Shown: in pieces, positions 22,850-34,215 of the stretch
Layout: every line of letters begins with the position of its first letter
Position numbering within the stretch: position 1 is the first letter of the stretch
DNA from: Dendrobium chrysotoxum
Taxonomy: Eukaryota > Streptophyta > Magnoliopsida > Asparagales > Orchidaceae
DNA: 64,000 nt
NCBI GenBank assembly: GCA_019925795.1
Contig: CM034311.1
Span: 20,768,231-20,832,230, forward strand
Reading direction: 5' to 3'
Position numbers and translations under genes: made by a program
Notes under the pieces: model-generated
Told to the model about the DNA's origin: nothing
Databases searched by the model: none
Seen by the model: only the letters and a program-made list of their open reading frames with translations

Positions 22850-24260
22850 TATAGCCATCACATGCCTTCTTTAAATTCGGTTCCTCCGGGGTGATGAATA
22901 AAACTTGAGAAGATGTTAGGGGTCCTCCCGCAAAAGTTTCAATTTCTCCAACTATATGGCCGTTTGCATTCTGCTGCCTTTGCTGCTGTTGATTCTGCCC
23001 CTCAACAAGATTAGTTTCATTTTGAGCGGGTGCGTTTTAAATGAATTGATGAAGATATCTTTGTTGAATCAACCTTTCAATTTCTTCTTTCAATTGTCAA
23101 CATGCTTCAGTCGTATGTCCGCAGCTTCAATGAAAATGAATAATAATCTTGATTTCGAGTATTTGGCTTCAGTGGATTGAGCCATTTAATATTTTGCTAA
23201 TTATAGATAGCCATGAGAATATTAAAATGAGTTGTATTCAATGAAGTGTACTCTTTTTTTTGTTTATAATCTTGATTTTGATGAGGGGGTCTATATGGAA
23301 GATCTTAATTTATCTTCTGATATTTTTTTGCTTCGGCTCCAGCTTTGTATCTGTTCTTTCTTTTATTAGAATGTTGTTCAAAATATTTTCGATGAGCATT
23401 AATAACCTCATCGGTAGTAATTTGAGCCTCCACTCTGTGAATTAGGTCAGCATAAAAACGAATAATCTCTCGCATCAACAAAAAGTAAAATGATCTAGGG
23501 TGTAGTCCTCCAAGAAAAATACCTCGTAGTAGCTCAGGATCCACTCCTGAGATTATTCGAGCTTCAGAAGATAATCTTTGAAAATAGTCTTTTAAAGATT
23601 CTCCCTCATTTTGACGGATTCCGAACAGATGTGATTAATCTTTAATAATTCTTCAATTTATAATAAACTGTTCGACAAAGAGCCTTGCAAGATGAGCAAA
23701 ATTATGTATTGTATTTTTAGGGAGAGCGTAGAACCAGGTGCGAGCTTGACCCTTAAGGGTAGCTAGGAAAACTTGGTAAAAAAGCGTATCAAAAGTTCGT
23801 TGTATATGCATTGTTCTATAATGATCAACGTGTGGATCAGATGATCCATCATAAAGATCAATGGTTGGTAGCTTGAACCTTGTTGGAATAGGGTGAAGGA
23901 GGATTTTGTATGTCAGCAGAGAATATTCTTAAAAACTTCACTAGAGATTAAAATGATTCCTATCACTTATTGGGAATTCTTCTTGGACAAGACGTCATAA
24001 TTCATCTCGTATGACTGTGCGAGTATCTAGAGCGGGTTGAAGATTTTGCATCTGATGGGCTTTTGGTGGAGGATGTGTTGAACTTGCAGCATCATCTATA
24101 TCTAGATTATATTCTGGAGGAGGAGCATTAGCTTGACAATGAGCATTTTTGAATGGTCCACACAGATTATTTTGATGAGGATGTGGGAGAGGAGCTTCTT
24201 TATTTTGAGACGACATCCTTTATTGGCATGCCTCCTCCAATATTTGTAAGATTCGTGCCT
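22850..24260 (-). pseudogene. Ty3/gypsy gag fragment, right arm
   Basis: The reverse-complement counterpart of the left-arm gag. It includes the frame 24216-23995 (MSSQNKEAPLPHPHQNN), the LKGQARTWF-type core around 23780-23700, and the open stretch 23544-23305 (MDPELLRGIFLGGLHPRSF, DEVINAHRKYFEQHSNKRKNR). Frames are broken elsewhere. It again ends abruptly against the F-box 3' end, so the gag/F-box junction predates the duplication. Confidence 0.75.
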
Positions 24261-24439
24261 GTTATTCCTCCATCCTATGAATTAGAGTTTTCTAGGAATA
24301 AGGCCATTCTCTTGAGTAATTACGACGTCCATAATTGCAAGATGGAAATCTAATTTGATGCGTGCTAGAGCGAGAGAATCTGTTGTTGGTATTACTTCGA
24401 TCATCTATTGAAGAAGAAGTATTGGAAATAGTTTCCCAA

Positions 24440-25162
24440 AGACGATGCCAAATGATTAGGGGCGAGAATATACGCATCAGTAGAGTAAGAAAATAAAACG
24501 TCTTAGCAATGTACGTATATTCGACACACCAACAAATAATTGAGAGAGAGAAAAACATTAGAAGTTTTTAACATGGAAAACCTAGAAAGGGAAAAATCAC
24601 GGGGCTTGGCCCAAATGAGAAAATTTCACTAAGTTTGAATGGATTACAAAGTTTGATTCACCCATTTACTTGGAGATGATAGAATTATAATAGATTGGAG
24701 AATCGGACAAAAGTCTGGCGTTGGTCAACGAACGGGCGAAAATTCGGCTATGATTGACGAACGAGCGAAAGTTCGACAGTAGTCGGGAAGAACTCTGGTG
24801 GTGGTTGTTAGACGGGCGAAAGTCCAATGGTGGTCGACAAACAAGGAAAAGTATGTCGGTGGTTGGGAAGAACTCCAGCGGTGGTCGATGAATGGGCGGA
24901 AGTCTGACGGTGGTCGATGAATGGGCGGAAATCTAGCGATGGTCAACGAACAAGCGGAAGTTCGACGGTGGTCGAAAAAAACTCCCGCGTGGTCGACAAA
25001 TGGGTGGAAGTTCAACGGTGGTCGATGAACAGGCGGAAGTCCGACGGTGGTCGGGAAGAGCTCTGGCAGTGGTCGACGAACGAATGAAATTCTGGCGGTG
25101 GTCGGTGGCAAGTAAGCTCCGAAATTCTTCCCTTCTCCTCCTCCTTTCTTCTCCTCTCATTC
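24440..25162 (-). repeat. Gypsy LTR fragment with minisatellite, right arm
   Basis: The reverse complement of 16264-16940: primer-site-like sequence near 24440-24455, LTR end at about 24459, U5 sequence, then the ~30-bp GGTCGACGAACGGGCGGAAG-type minisatellite from 24715 to 25110. The match ends in the GGAGGAGAAG purine run at about 25160, right where the F-box fragment begins. Confidence 0.8.
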
Positions 25163-25440
25163 TAGATCATAAGCAGATTAGACAAGGGAATCATATCTTT
25201 TATGCATGAGATAATCGGATGGCACTGCATCGGATCCTCTCCCGAAGGTAGCTAGTTGGTTACACGACCTAGTGCTTGAGCCCCGCATTTTGAACCATCT
25301 CACCTGCAAGGAGTTCCACCTCCCATCCCTTCTCACCATCCCCTGCTGTTTGGGAGTTCGTCAACTACAATAACCGATTTTCATATCCGGTAAACATCTT
25401 CAACGATGCGTTTATTCGGAGAGTAATCATAACCGACGCT
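25163..25440 (+). pseudogene. Third F-box/DUF295 gene fragment
   Basis: Closely matches right-arm 21735-22045: ATCATAAGCAGATTAGACAAGG, GCATCGGATCCTCTCCCGAAGG, TGCAAGGAGTTCC-CCTCCCATCC, and GGAGAGTAATCATAACCGACG. About 30 bp are deleted around 25345. It is in direct orientation with the right-arm copy and abuts the outer end of that arm, so it probably marks a breakpoint of the rearrangement. Confidence 0.8.
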
Positions 25441-25921
25441 TTGAAGGACGTCTTCATTCTGGATATCATAATTTTTAATGCTTAAGATAATAGATGGGCG
25501 AGATTGAGCTTGCCTGAGATAACAAGATTATGCTTCCTGCTTATTTCCTTGCATCTCGTCAATTTCAGCTGGAGTTGGGAATTTCATCTTCAGATGAGGC
25601 ACTGAAGTGATTGCTTTAAAAGTTGATTGTAAATGTCGCCCAAAGATAGCATTGTATGCCGATTATGACTTAACTATAACAAATTGGACTGAATGAGTGG
25701 CTTGTCAAGGAAATTCTCTAAGTGTGACGGGCTGTTCCCTCCACCCTTACTGGACGATTATCAAATCCATACAATGGTCCAGCGGCAGGCTAAAGTTTCT
25801 CTCTGGCCAATCCCATGCTAAGAAAAGTTGAGTAGAACAGGACATTTACAGGGCCCCCATTATCAATTAAGATTCTTTTGAAGTTATAACATGGATCTCC
25901 ATTACTAACATTGATGACAAG
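25441..25921 (-). pseudogene. Ty3/gypsy protease and linker fragment
   Basis: On the minus strand the frame gives DPLVINVSNGDPCYNF, then RILIDNGGPVNVLFYSTF, a retropepsin active-site region in which the usual DTG/DSG reads DNG. Downstream, with two stops, come QATHSVQFVIVK-SAYNAIFGR and VPHLKMKFPT, the conserved linker between protease and reverse transcriptase in the Tat/Athila-like branch of plant Ty3/gypsy. The reverse transcriptase itself is absent: the fragment is cut at about 25441 by the F-box piece. Confidence 0.75.
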
Positions 25922-25974
25922 TGGGTCTTGGTGCAGAGTATATATCCCTTCTAAGTCAGAATCGTCATATGCGA

Positions 25975-26390
25975 TGCAGTGATCGGATCACGCAATTTCT
26001 CTTGTTCGTCGACCACCGCCAAACTTCTGCTCGTTCAACAATCACCACCAGAGTTCTTCCCGACCACTATCGAACTTTCGCTCATTCGTCGATCATTGTT
26101 GAATTTACACTCGTTCGTTGACCATCACCAAACTTCTGCCTGATTCTCCAATCTATTGTAATTACATCATCTCCAAGTAAAGGGGCGAATCAAGCTTTAT
26201 AATCAATTCAAACTTAAGTGAAATTTTCTCATCTGGGCTAAGTTCCATGGTTTTCCCTTTTCGGGTTTTTCACTTAAAAAAGCTTTTGGTATTTTTCTCT
26301 CTCAATTATCTGTTGGTGTGTCAGATATACGTACATTGTTAAGACACTTTATTCTCTTACTCTACTATCATGTATATTCTCGATTGCAAC
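25975..26390 (+). repeat. Third gypsy LTR fragment
   Basis: Direct-orientation match to 16510-16920: a short run of the GACCACCG minisatellite, TCCAAGTAAA-GGGCGAA-CAAGCTTT, TCAGATATACGTACATTG and a terminal TGTATATTCTCGATTGCAACA. The 5' side is truncated and no target duplication was seen. Confidence 0.75.
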
Positions 26391-27660
26391 AAGAAGATAA
26401 AATATGACGCAGATGATAGAAGGCAAGGAAGGGTTTATTGATCCTTTGATTCAGTGGCAAATCATGGTTGATTTGGCAGCTATGTTGCACTGATATGAAT
26501 ATGGCGACATGGATACGACATGATACGGATACAGGACATGTCAATTCTTAAAAATACAGGATACGGGTACGCCACGGATACGTCATTATAATTTATAAGT
26601 CATACATAAAAATTAAGAAATCAATCAAAGCATAATATTTGAAATGACAAAAAAATAAAAGCAACATCATTTGTAGCCTTGTAGTTTATAATATCAAAAT
26701 AAAAATAAGCATTAAATGTCTAATACAACAACATAAACAAAAACATAAATTGTCTAGCACATGAAGTTTCAACTATTCAATACAAGAAATGATAAGATTA
26801 GCTTCTTCAGTGGTTTGTCTTTGAACTTCTATATTATCTTTTATAAATATCATAGCTTCTAACTCAGACTCATCAAGTGAAAGATTAGCAATTTTTAATA
26901 TTCTCATATTACTTATTTTTAATAATAATGATAATTGCTAATTAATTAGGAAGGAAAAAAAGTGCATTTTCATGATACAATAGGAGATCAGAAAAGCCTA
27001 ATAATCAGCAGAGTTGTACCAAAAACATGTTTTTTTCTTAAAGAGAATTATCCATTGTCCAAAGTGAAAAACTTTTGGGTTTCTACTTTTTCCGGCTACA
27101 ACAATGAAACATATATTATAACCAAAGAAGTTGGTAATAGTTAAAGATCCTCTAGAGATTTTACAATATGGAAGATAAAAAAATCTATAAAGAAATTGGC
27201 AATCCATGATGAAAGTAGCAAATCCGTTTGAGTAAAGAAAAACAGTTGAGGAAATTTAATAAATGCACAATTGGAATCTTGATTTCATATGTCAAATCTA
27301 GAGTAGAATCCTACAGATTTCATATGTCAAATCTAGAATCCTCTCTATATACCATCAATGAGCTATAAGATCGCATTAAATTCAAAGCACATCACAACAT
27401 ATAGCACAGACAATTTCATAGATCAGTTGATTTAATAGCACAATCTCATATACATATGAACCCACTATTTGCATCTGGGGAGAATGAAAAAAAGTCTGAA
27501 AATCTCAAATCAAAATAGCATGGCTTCATCTCATTTCCTTCAAATCAATCCAAATAAACCCTCAAAAGGGTTTAAAAGAGCCCCATAAGCACAAAAAAAG
27601 AGATGGAAAATGAAAAGGTTAAAACCCTACCATCTTTTTCTGTAAACATAGAGTCCCGGG
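26391..27660. other. AT-rich, with a GATACG-rich relic
   Basis: At 26485-26600 there is a phrase rich in GGATACG/GATACGG, loosely similar to 50440-50760. The rest is AT-rich. Short frames at 26962-27207 are not recognised. The last 150 bases may be the 3' untranslated region of the minus-strand gene at 27683-27904. Confidence 0.35.
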
Positions 27661-27682
27661 TCAAACGCCGAAGGTGAAGGTC

Positions 27683-27904
27683 TCAGATGACTTTGGTGAC
27701 GGGAGAAGCGGAGGACGTTGCAGGATCGAGAAGGGGCTGACCGGCGGCTGCGAGGCGGGGGGAGTCGGGGTCGTAATTAGGGTCGAGGGAACGATCGATG
27801 ACCTCGCGGCCCTTTTCGAGGCAAGGCTTGCAGGCGATCTCGATGGTGATCCAGCCAAGAATCACTGCGGCGATCGCCACCACCGCCGCTGTTATCGCTG
27901 CCAT
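27683..27904 (-). CDS. OEP7-like small outer-envelope membrane protein
   Basis: A 73-residue protein beginning MAAITAAVVAIAAVILGWITIE. One hydrophobic segment (about residues 3-21) is followed directly by a short basic stretch (KPCLEKGREVIDRS) and an acidic/proline tail with DPNYDPD. This is the layout of the plant OEP7/OEP6 family, signal-anchored proteins of the chloroplast outer envelope whose single helix plus flanking positive charges directs insertion from the cytosol. The frame is open 29 codons further upstream to 27991, but that extension is rich in R, T and G and would bury the signal anchor, so the inner ATG is chosen. The local sequence is GC-rich compared with its AT-rich surroundings, as expected for a real gene. 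The family assignment rests on motif recall; no intron is needed. Confidence 0.7.
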   Translation of the reverse strand: MAAITAAVVAIAAVILGWITIEIACKPCLEKGREVIDRSLDPNYDPDSPRLAAAGQPLLDPATSSASPVTKVI

Positions 27905-27991
27905 CTCCTTCGTTGCTCTCTCTCTCCCTTTTTGTCTCCCATGACCGGTGGCCGTTGGTATTAATGGAGTACTGAGCGATTGACCTGTCAT

Positions 27992-28560
27992 TTTTTTCTT
28001 TTTGAATTATCAGGTGATGACTCTCAGCCCTCTAAAATTATTAGACCGCTTGAGCCATATTAAATATATATTTTTTATTTTATTTCATAAAAAAATATTT
28101 TAGTCCTTCATTATATTTTTAACTTTTAAAAAATATATATTTAGCCTATTCTAAATTATTACAGGCATGAATTAATTAATTTTAATTATACTATTTATAA
28201 ATTATTACCAACATTAATTAATTATTTTAATTATACTATATTAATTATCATGTTATTATAAATATTGACCATTTATCTATACTTCTATACTATACTATTA
28301 TTATAAAAATGACTTTCATTTTTAATTATTTAAATCAAATCCCAAACTTCTATATCAATTATTAAAGTTATTATTATTTTATTAATGCCAATCATTAATT
28401 TTATTGTATTATATCTTTATATTACTTTCTCTTTTTAATTATTATTGTATTCTCTTAATTGCATTTAATAAAGAGAATTGCAATGAAAATTTTAGAATTC
28501 ACAAAATAGTCTTAAGATAATCCGCCGCATTAAATAATATTAATGGTCAATGAATATAAG
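27992..28560. other. AT-rich intergenic DNA
   Basis: Upstream side of the OEP7-like gene. No frames or terminal repeats recognised; contains many ATTAATTA and TTATTA runs. Confidence 0.4.
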
Positions 28561-28565
28561 CTAAG

Positions 28566-28688
28566 GCTTCGTTTGAGACGACTTTCTTATTGCTTCTTAA
28601 AGCTGGTTTTCAACATAAAAATTTTAATTTTAGTACTAAAAAGCTGCTTTAAGAAGCAATAAGAAAGTTGACCCAAATGAAATATAAG
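28566..28688. mobile_element. Tourist-like foldback MITE
   Basis: A foldback of about 120 bp: GGCTTCGTTTGAGACGACTT, then TTGCTTCTTAAAGC, an AAAATTTTAATTTTAGTAC centre, GCTGCTTTAAGAAGCAATAAG and CCCAAATGAAATA. TAA lies immediately outside both ends, matching the 3-bp TTA/TAA target preference of PIF/Harbinger (Tourist) elements. It has no coding capacity. Confidence 0.65.
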
Positions 28689-31600
28689 TAATAAAAATAA
28701 CATATAGAATTCTTAACCTATTATTAATTATTAAATTTAAATTAATTAAAAAAAGTAAATGTACATAATTTGTAACCTATTAAACAAATCTTAAGTTTAT
28801 CCGCATCATTAAATACTATTAATCAATAAATTTAAAGTAATTAATAAATCTATACTAATATATATATAAATCACTAGTCATCCTTCTCTTAGCTAAATCC
28901 AACGGCAAGAATGAGCTACATCCAACCGTATATTTCATTCATATCGCACACACGGGCTGCCTGCTTCACAATCCCGCATTCGCTATTGAGACGGAGGAGG
29001 GCGACTGCTCGCGTGCGAAGCTGCCTGGCGAAGATGAACGCTTGGCTATTTTGGGAATTGAGGCTGCAAGAGAGTCTGAATCTTCTTCTTAGTTCCTGAT
29101 ATGACTTTCATTTGCTCCCCCTCTGCCGCCCTCTCTCTCTCTTCATTTTTTTTGTTGCAGGTTGGTGCGGCTTTGGGAGTTGTTGGTATGGTTCCCTTTA
29201 TAAAAAAAATTTGTGGTTAGATGAGAAACCTTCGATGAGGTTTCTGCTGTCATATTCGAGTACATCAATCATCTATTTCGGATTGTATGGCATAGAAAAC
29301 TTCTCTACCTAGCAGTAGATGCGTTCTCCAACATTTTTTCTCTTTTCTAAATTTTTTTTAATAAATGTGAAACTTTAAGGTTTTTTTCAATCAGAATTAG
29401 ATTAGATTTAGCTTAATTATTAATTTGATACAACCATGTGAAAGCTTGATTCAATCTAAACCTATAACATATTTCAAGTTTGATTTGATCCTCATTTCTT
29501 TCATATGTTAGTTTGATTTTAATCCGAGCAAGATTCAAGCTAGAAATCAATCCAATTTTTGACAGATTACTCTTGTTCTATCTATGATTGTGCTTCTTGG
29601 AGCTTTATTTCAGCAGAGAGCAAGAAGATATAGAACAACAAATGATGATGTGATTTCCGTTAGCATTTTATTCACTAGCAATTTGTATTAATTAATTGAC
29701 CTTACTTGATTATGGAACTTATGTGCTTATTGTTTTCTTTTGAATTTTCTTTTAATTAGCAAAATGAGGATAGATTAAGGAGGCAGTTTGAGAGTGGGGA
29801 AAAGAGCTTGGAGCTTTATACTCCCTTGTTTCTGAAGAAAATTGATTATGGTGACTTTTGGTACCTTGTTTTCCTGGTTGGCACAGGATGTTCTCAAGGA
29901 GGATCATCATGAAATTTTATTATCAACATTTGTGGCAAATTCTTCTCAGAAAGATCTTGAGATTTTTAAATCAAGGGAGTGACTCAAAAAGTTTGAAACA
30001 GTTGGTAATAGAAGAGTTAACAAGAAGCGTTATTAGGTTCATTTCTAGTCCATCATCAATGCATATAAAGCCATGGTGTTTTATTCTACCAATAAAGAGC
30101 TAGCATCATTATTTTGTTTATAGTTTCTGAATATTTGGATACTGAGAGAATATCTAGAGCTCGATATGAAACCACAATATGATACTAATATCAAAAGGAT
30201 TGTAGATGATTTTATTTTCGTATGTTTTTTTCATTGGAAATGATTTTCTTCCCCATCTCCCCTCAATCGAAATCCATGAGGTAAATGCAACATGAGTGAC
30301 TTGTTGCTCCATGAAACATTTACTAGGTTTTGAGGACAAAATAAGATGCTATAACTATTATTTTGTTTAGATTAACTAATGAATATGCGCTTTGTTGAAT
30401 TTCTCTAGAGTGGAATAGATTTGTTTATTGTTGTGTACAAAGAGGCAATCAATTCTATGGGAGACTATCTAATCAATGCAAGCAACATAAGTCATTACCT
30501 TCATCATTTTGTACAATCAACTTATTTGACTCTTGAAGTGATTTCCTATTATTGGACATGCCAATAAAAAGAATACTGCACATATAAATGTCAAGGGGCT
30601 TAGAAGTTTTATAATTGAGGTTGGTTCATATGAGAATAAAGTATAATTGTGCAATAAAAAATGTAGATAATTGATGCATTTCAACCTTTTGTTGCAGTGT
30701 ATGGTACTTTATTGATAATTCTACTAGATTGTAGAAGAAGTTGTGGAGATTGTTACAAGAGAGAGATAAAGACAAAATGATGGAATTAGTTTTTGCAAAT
30801 CATTGGTTCAATAGTGTTACTAAGGAGTAGAATGATGCTGACACCCGACTATATTCTTTCCTTACTGTAATTTTCTCGTTCATTCATGCAGGAATTCAAT
30901 GTCATGTAAGAGAATTTCAATTGCATAATTGGGGCTTCAGAACATATATCAGACTCATTCTCAAGAAAATATGATGACTCAATCCCAACTGTTCAAGAAT
31001 TCTATCATTCTTCAATATACAATGTAAGAGGAATGAAATTTCCTTTTATCTTTTTTTTTTCTTTTAGAAGGTAATGGGAGAGGCTCGAGTATGCACCCAT
31101 TAGACAACAAAAAAAATTAGTGTACAAAATTGATGGGTGAAAAATGAGTATATTATTCAAAAATATTTATGCAAATGAAATGAAAAAAATAATTCGAGGA
31201 TTAAAAAAAAGCCTCTAAAAAGGTAGGACAAAGCTATTGATAAAAAAGACAATGATGGTATACAATATGTTTGTTAATTTAATGTTGGATGAGTTTCTTT
31301 GAGTTGTTGCTTGGCATTTTTAGGCCACACACGATCAATAATATCTCAAGTATGTTTGATTTTTAGATTGAATTTACTTAGCAATGATAACTTAAATTAA
31401 ATTTGTTTAACCATAACAATTTTATTTTAATATTTATATTTTAATTTGTGCACAGTACTTATTTTCATTATAAAATAAAATTTTAGTTTTTTTATATTTA
31501 TTTAAATATTTTAAATAAAATGATATTATTTATTAATTTTTTATTTTTATTCACGTGCATTTGTGCACATGAAAACTAATATTAATAATTATAATTATTT

Positions 31601-32029
31601 ATATTAATTAAATTAATCATATTTTGATTTTGTTAATGATTATATAATTAAAATATTCATTATATTAATTTTTATTTACTTGCATTTAAGTTATTGACAT
31701 TGATCTTTATCAATATTCAAAGCAGCGACATATGTTGTCTTTCAAATTGATAATATGATATGAGTTGGTGATTGAGCACCTAAAGGAATTTTATGAGGCC
31801 AATAACAAAATCAAAATATGATTCCGGATGTATAGATGCGTCCGGTGACCGAACCCAATAATTTCCCCTATCTTATGAGCTTGGTGTATCCTGGTTGGAG
31901 AGAGATTAAAGGATGCTAACTATGATTTCATTTTAGATCTTTGGCCGCAACCTTCCAATATGAACTATGGGTGCGACATAGTGGATATGGGTTCTAAGCT
32001 TATAAAGTATTGAAAGGTCATTTAGGTTT
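28689..32029. other. AT-rich, possible degenerate gene pieces
   Basis: Mostly AT-rich with no long frame. Two spots look more gene-like. One is 28911-29099, a GC-richer arginine-rich frame of 62 codons. The other is a possible exon after a good acceptor TTCTTTTAATTAG near 29760, translating as NEDRLRRQFESGEKSLELYTPLFLKK and then breaking in frame near 29850. Neither product is recognised; they may be captured or decayed host exons. Confidence 0.25.
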
Positions 32030-32147
32030 CATTTGGGACGACTTTTACTGCATCTTAAAATAATTTTTTAGTGCAAAAATTAAAATTTTTGTACTAAAAA
32101 GCTGCTTTAAGAAGCAGTAAAAAAGCCATCCCAAACGAAGCCTTAAA
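32030..32147. mobile_element. Tourist-like foldback MITE
   Basis: The cleanest copy: GGTTTCATTTGGGACGACTT, TTTAGTGCAAAAATTAAAATTTTTGTACTAAAA centre (33 bases in total), GCTGCTTTAAGAAGCAGTAA, TCCCAAACGAAGCC. TTA flanks it on both sides (32027-32029 and right after GCC). The inverted arms pair over most of their length. Confidence 0.7.
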
Positions 32148-32329
32148 TTAGAAAGATCTTTTGTGGCTCAAAATAGTAAAAACAGAAACTCCTTTGAGGT
32201 ATAGATCTTAGTTATTGGTCTATCCTCGAGGGTAGGGGTGAAGGATTGGGATCTTCTACTTGTTAGCCATGCAATATGTAAGTGACTGTTCTATGGTTGC
32301 CTTCTTATGATGGTTAAGAAACAATCAAA

Positions 32330-32815
32330 CTTTAAAGGTAATCTAGATCTTCTCTTATTATATGGTGATTTCTTTCTATTCAAACTCTTTTATTTTAAGG
32401 ATCATGATATGGTTTAAAGTGGTGGTCCCTATTTTATAAATGAAAAATCTTTCATGTTCAAGAAATGGTCTTTGGATTTTAGACATATAAAAAAGGATTT
32501 TGTCAACAACAACATTGCTCTAGCAAATGAACTTACAATTTTAATTTTGGGAGTGGCATGATGTATGTTGTGCTAAGCTTTTTTTTAAAAATAACATTTG
32601 ATAATTTTAATAGATAGTCTTTACTCAATAGGATTTTTCATAGGGGGTTCTCTGATACTTCTATTAAATGGGTTTTAAAATACATAAAGAAGGTTCCCTA
32701 CTATCTTGTTTTAAATGGGGAAACCAATAGTTACTTTAAATTATTGAATGGCTTGAGATAAGGTTTCCCTCTTTATCCATTTATTTTCATACTGTTAGTT
32801 TATGTGAAATATGAT
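32330..32815 (+). pseudogene. L1-type LINE reverse transcriptase relic
   Basis: Translated in the three plus frames, this stretch reads like plant L1 ORF2: DFRHIKKDFVNNNIALANEL, then FDNFNR, SLLNRIFHRGF, IKWVLKYIKKVPYYLVLNGE and NGLR-GFPLYPFIFILL, where the usual LRQG has a stop in place of Q (near 32757-32759). Stops and frameshifts are frequent and the catalytic FADD region is not reached. It is an old, truncated insertion with no recognisable 3' tail. Confidence 0.65.
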
Positions 32816-33009
32816 TATGTTGATCAATTAGGTTGTACTGTTGCCTCGGACCTCAAGTCAATTTCTCGTGCTCACTGGAGGGGTGCAGGGTGTCATCCCC
32901 CGGCTTGGGTTCTAGTGCACATGAGAATTATTTTTTCATGCAATGCCCCGACGTTGTATACCCGAGCGCTCCGAAACTATAAAGTTTGTTGGGAGAAAAG
33001 ACAGAGAGC

Positions 33010-33060
33010 GGAGCCAGGTGGATAATTAAAGTTGAGTATTAAAAGCCAGGTGGATAATTA
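33010..33060 (+). repeat. Short direct repeat
   Basis: GCCAGGTGGATAATTA occurs twice, near 33012 and 33042, with about 30 bp between starts. It marks the junction between the L1 relic region and the gypsy fragment. Confidence 0.6.
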
Positions 33061-33109
33061 CAATCTTTACAAATACCTGTGTGAAAATGGGATGAAATTA
33101 CAATAAATT

Positions 33110-34150
33110 TTTTATTTGGACTACCCAAATCAAGGCAAGGTCGTGATGCTATATGAGTTGTTGTGGATCTATTAACAAAGTTTGCTCATTTCTTATAAAT
33201 CAAACAAATATATTTAGTGGAAAATCTAGCAAATATATATATTTCTGAAATTGTAAAATTATATAGAGTTCTAAAATTTATAGTTTCAGATAGAGATGCC
33301 TGATTTACCTTTAGATTGTGGAAAAAGATTCAGGAAGCATTGGGTACTAGATTGACTTTTAGCACTGTATTTCACCCTCAGACAGATGAACAATCAAAAA
33401 AGGATAATTCAGACTTTGGAGGATTTACTTCGATTATGTATATTAGATTATTGTGGGAATTGAGAATCTTATCTATCTTTAATAGAATTTGCTTACAATA
33501 ATAGTTTTCAATACAATATTGGAATGTTTCAATATGAAGTTCTCTATAGAAGAAAATGCAGAACACCATTATGTTGGGTAGAGACAGGAGAAAAAAAATT
33601 ATTGGTATTGAATTGGTAAATGATGCTACTAATAACATAAGATTTATTAGAGACTGATTGAAGGCAATACATGATAGGCAAAAAAAAGATTATTATACAA
33701 CGTACAAACTAGTTGAATTTGAAGTTGGTGAATTTATTTTTATCAAAGTCAGTTCAATGAAAGGTGTACAACATTCTGGAAAAATAGAAAAATTAAACCC
33801 ACGATCTGTTGGACCTTTTGAAATCATTGAAAGGATTGAAAATATGATTTACAGATTGGATCTGTCAGTGCATATGTACAGATTATACAATGTTTTTCAT
33901 ATATTTGTGCTTCAGAATTATATATCAGATGAGTTAAAAAGGATTCTGCCAAAATTAAATAATTTGCAACCTGATTTGAGATATGTATAAGAACCAAAAA
34001 GAATACTGGAATATGATGTGAAGTAATTAAAGAATTGATAGATAAATTTTATATGAATTCTATGGAAGGATGGAATAGAAAGAGAGGCCACATGGGAAAA
34101 AGAATCATAAATGAGAGGACAAAATTTTTTATATTTATTCAATTAATATA
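33110..34150 (+). pseudogene. Ty3/gypsy chromovirus integrase relic
   Basis: Degenerate C-terminal pol of a Tekay/Del-type chromovirus. The integrase core is recognisable as VVVDLLTKFAHF (first catalytic D), FIVSDRDA-FTFRLWKKIQEALGTRL and FHPQTDEQS. The open frame 33658-33990 is the region before the chromodomain (DRQKKDYYTTYKLVEFEVGE, IKVSSMKGV, GPFEIIERIENMIYRLDL, RLYNVFHIFVLQNYI). A chromodomain-like ILEYDVK and IEREATWEKES follow with stops to about 34145. The 5' part of the element (gag, protease, reverse transcriptase) is missing. Confidence 0.82.
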
Positions 34151-34194
34151 TGTCTATTTATTTCTTTCTATTTAAATTTCAAGGTTGAAACTTT

Positions 34195-34215
34195 TTATAA
34201 GAAGAGGAGATTATA
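34195..34215 (+). other. Polypurine tract of the chromovirus relic
   Basis: TATAAGAAGAGGAGATTATA lies just after AAGGTTGAAACTTTTTA. In chromoviruses the same order (a diverged coding tail, then a purine run such as AAGGGGGGGAGAATGTAA) marks the polypurine tract and the start of the 3' LTR. The LTR would follow, but its end was not found. Confidence 0.5.

Larger units (their letters stand above)
16264..25162. repeat. Large imperfect palindrome (inverted duplication)
   Basis: The left arm (16264-20843, about 4.58 kb) is repeated in reverse complement as the right arm (20866-25162, about 4.30 kb), with a 22-bp spacer (20844-20865). The centre reads CACGTCGTGG, spacer, CCACGATGTG. In order from the outside each arm has the LTR minisatellite, LTR end, primer-site-like sequence, gag fragment, the end of an F-box/DUF295 pseudogene, its start, and a proline-rich leader. 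The arms differ by many point changes. The left arm also has about 345 bp extra at about 19885-20230, including a (TA)n run. The divergence argues against an assembly artefact. Confidence 0.92.
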
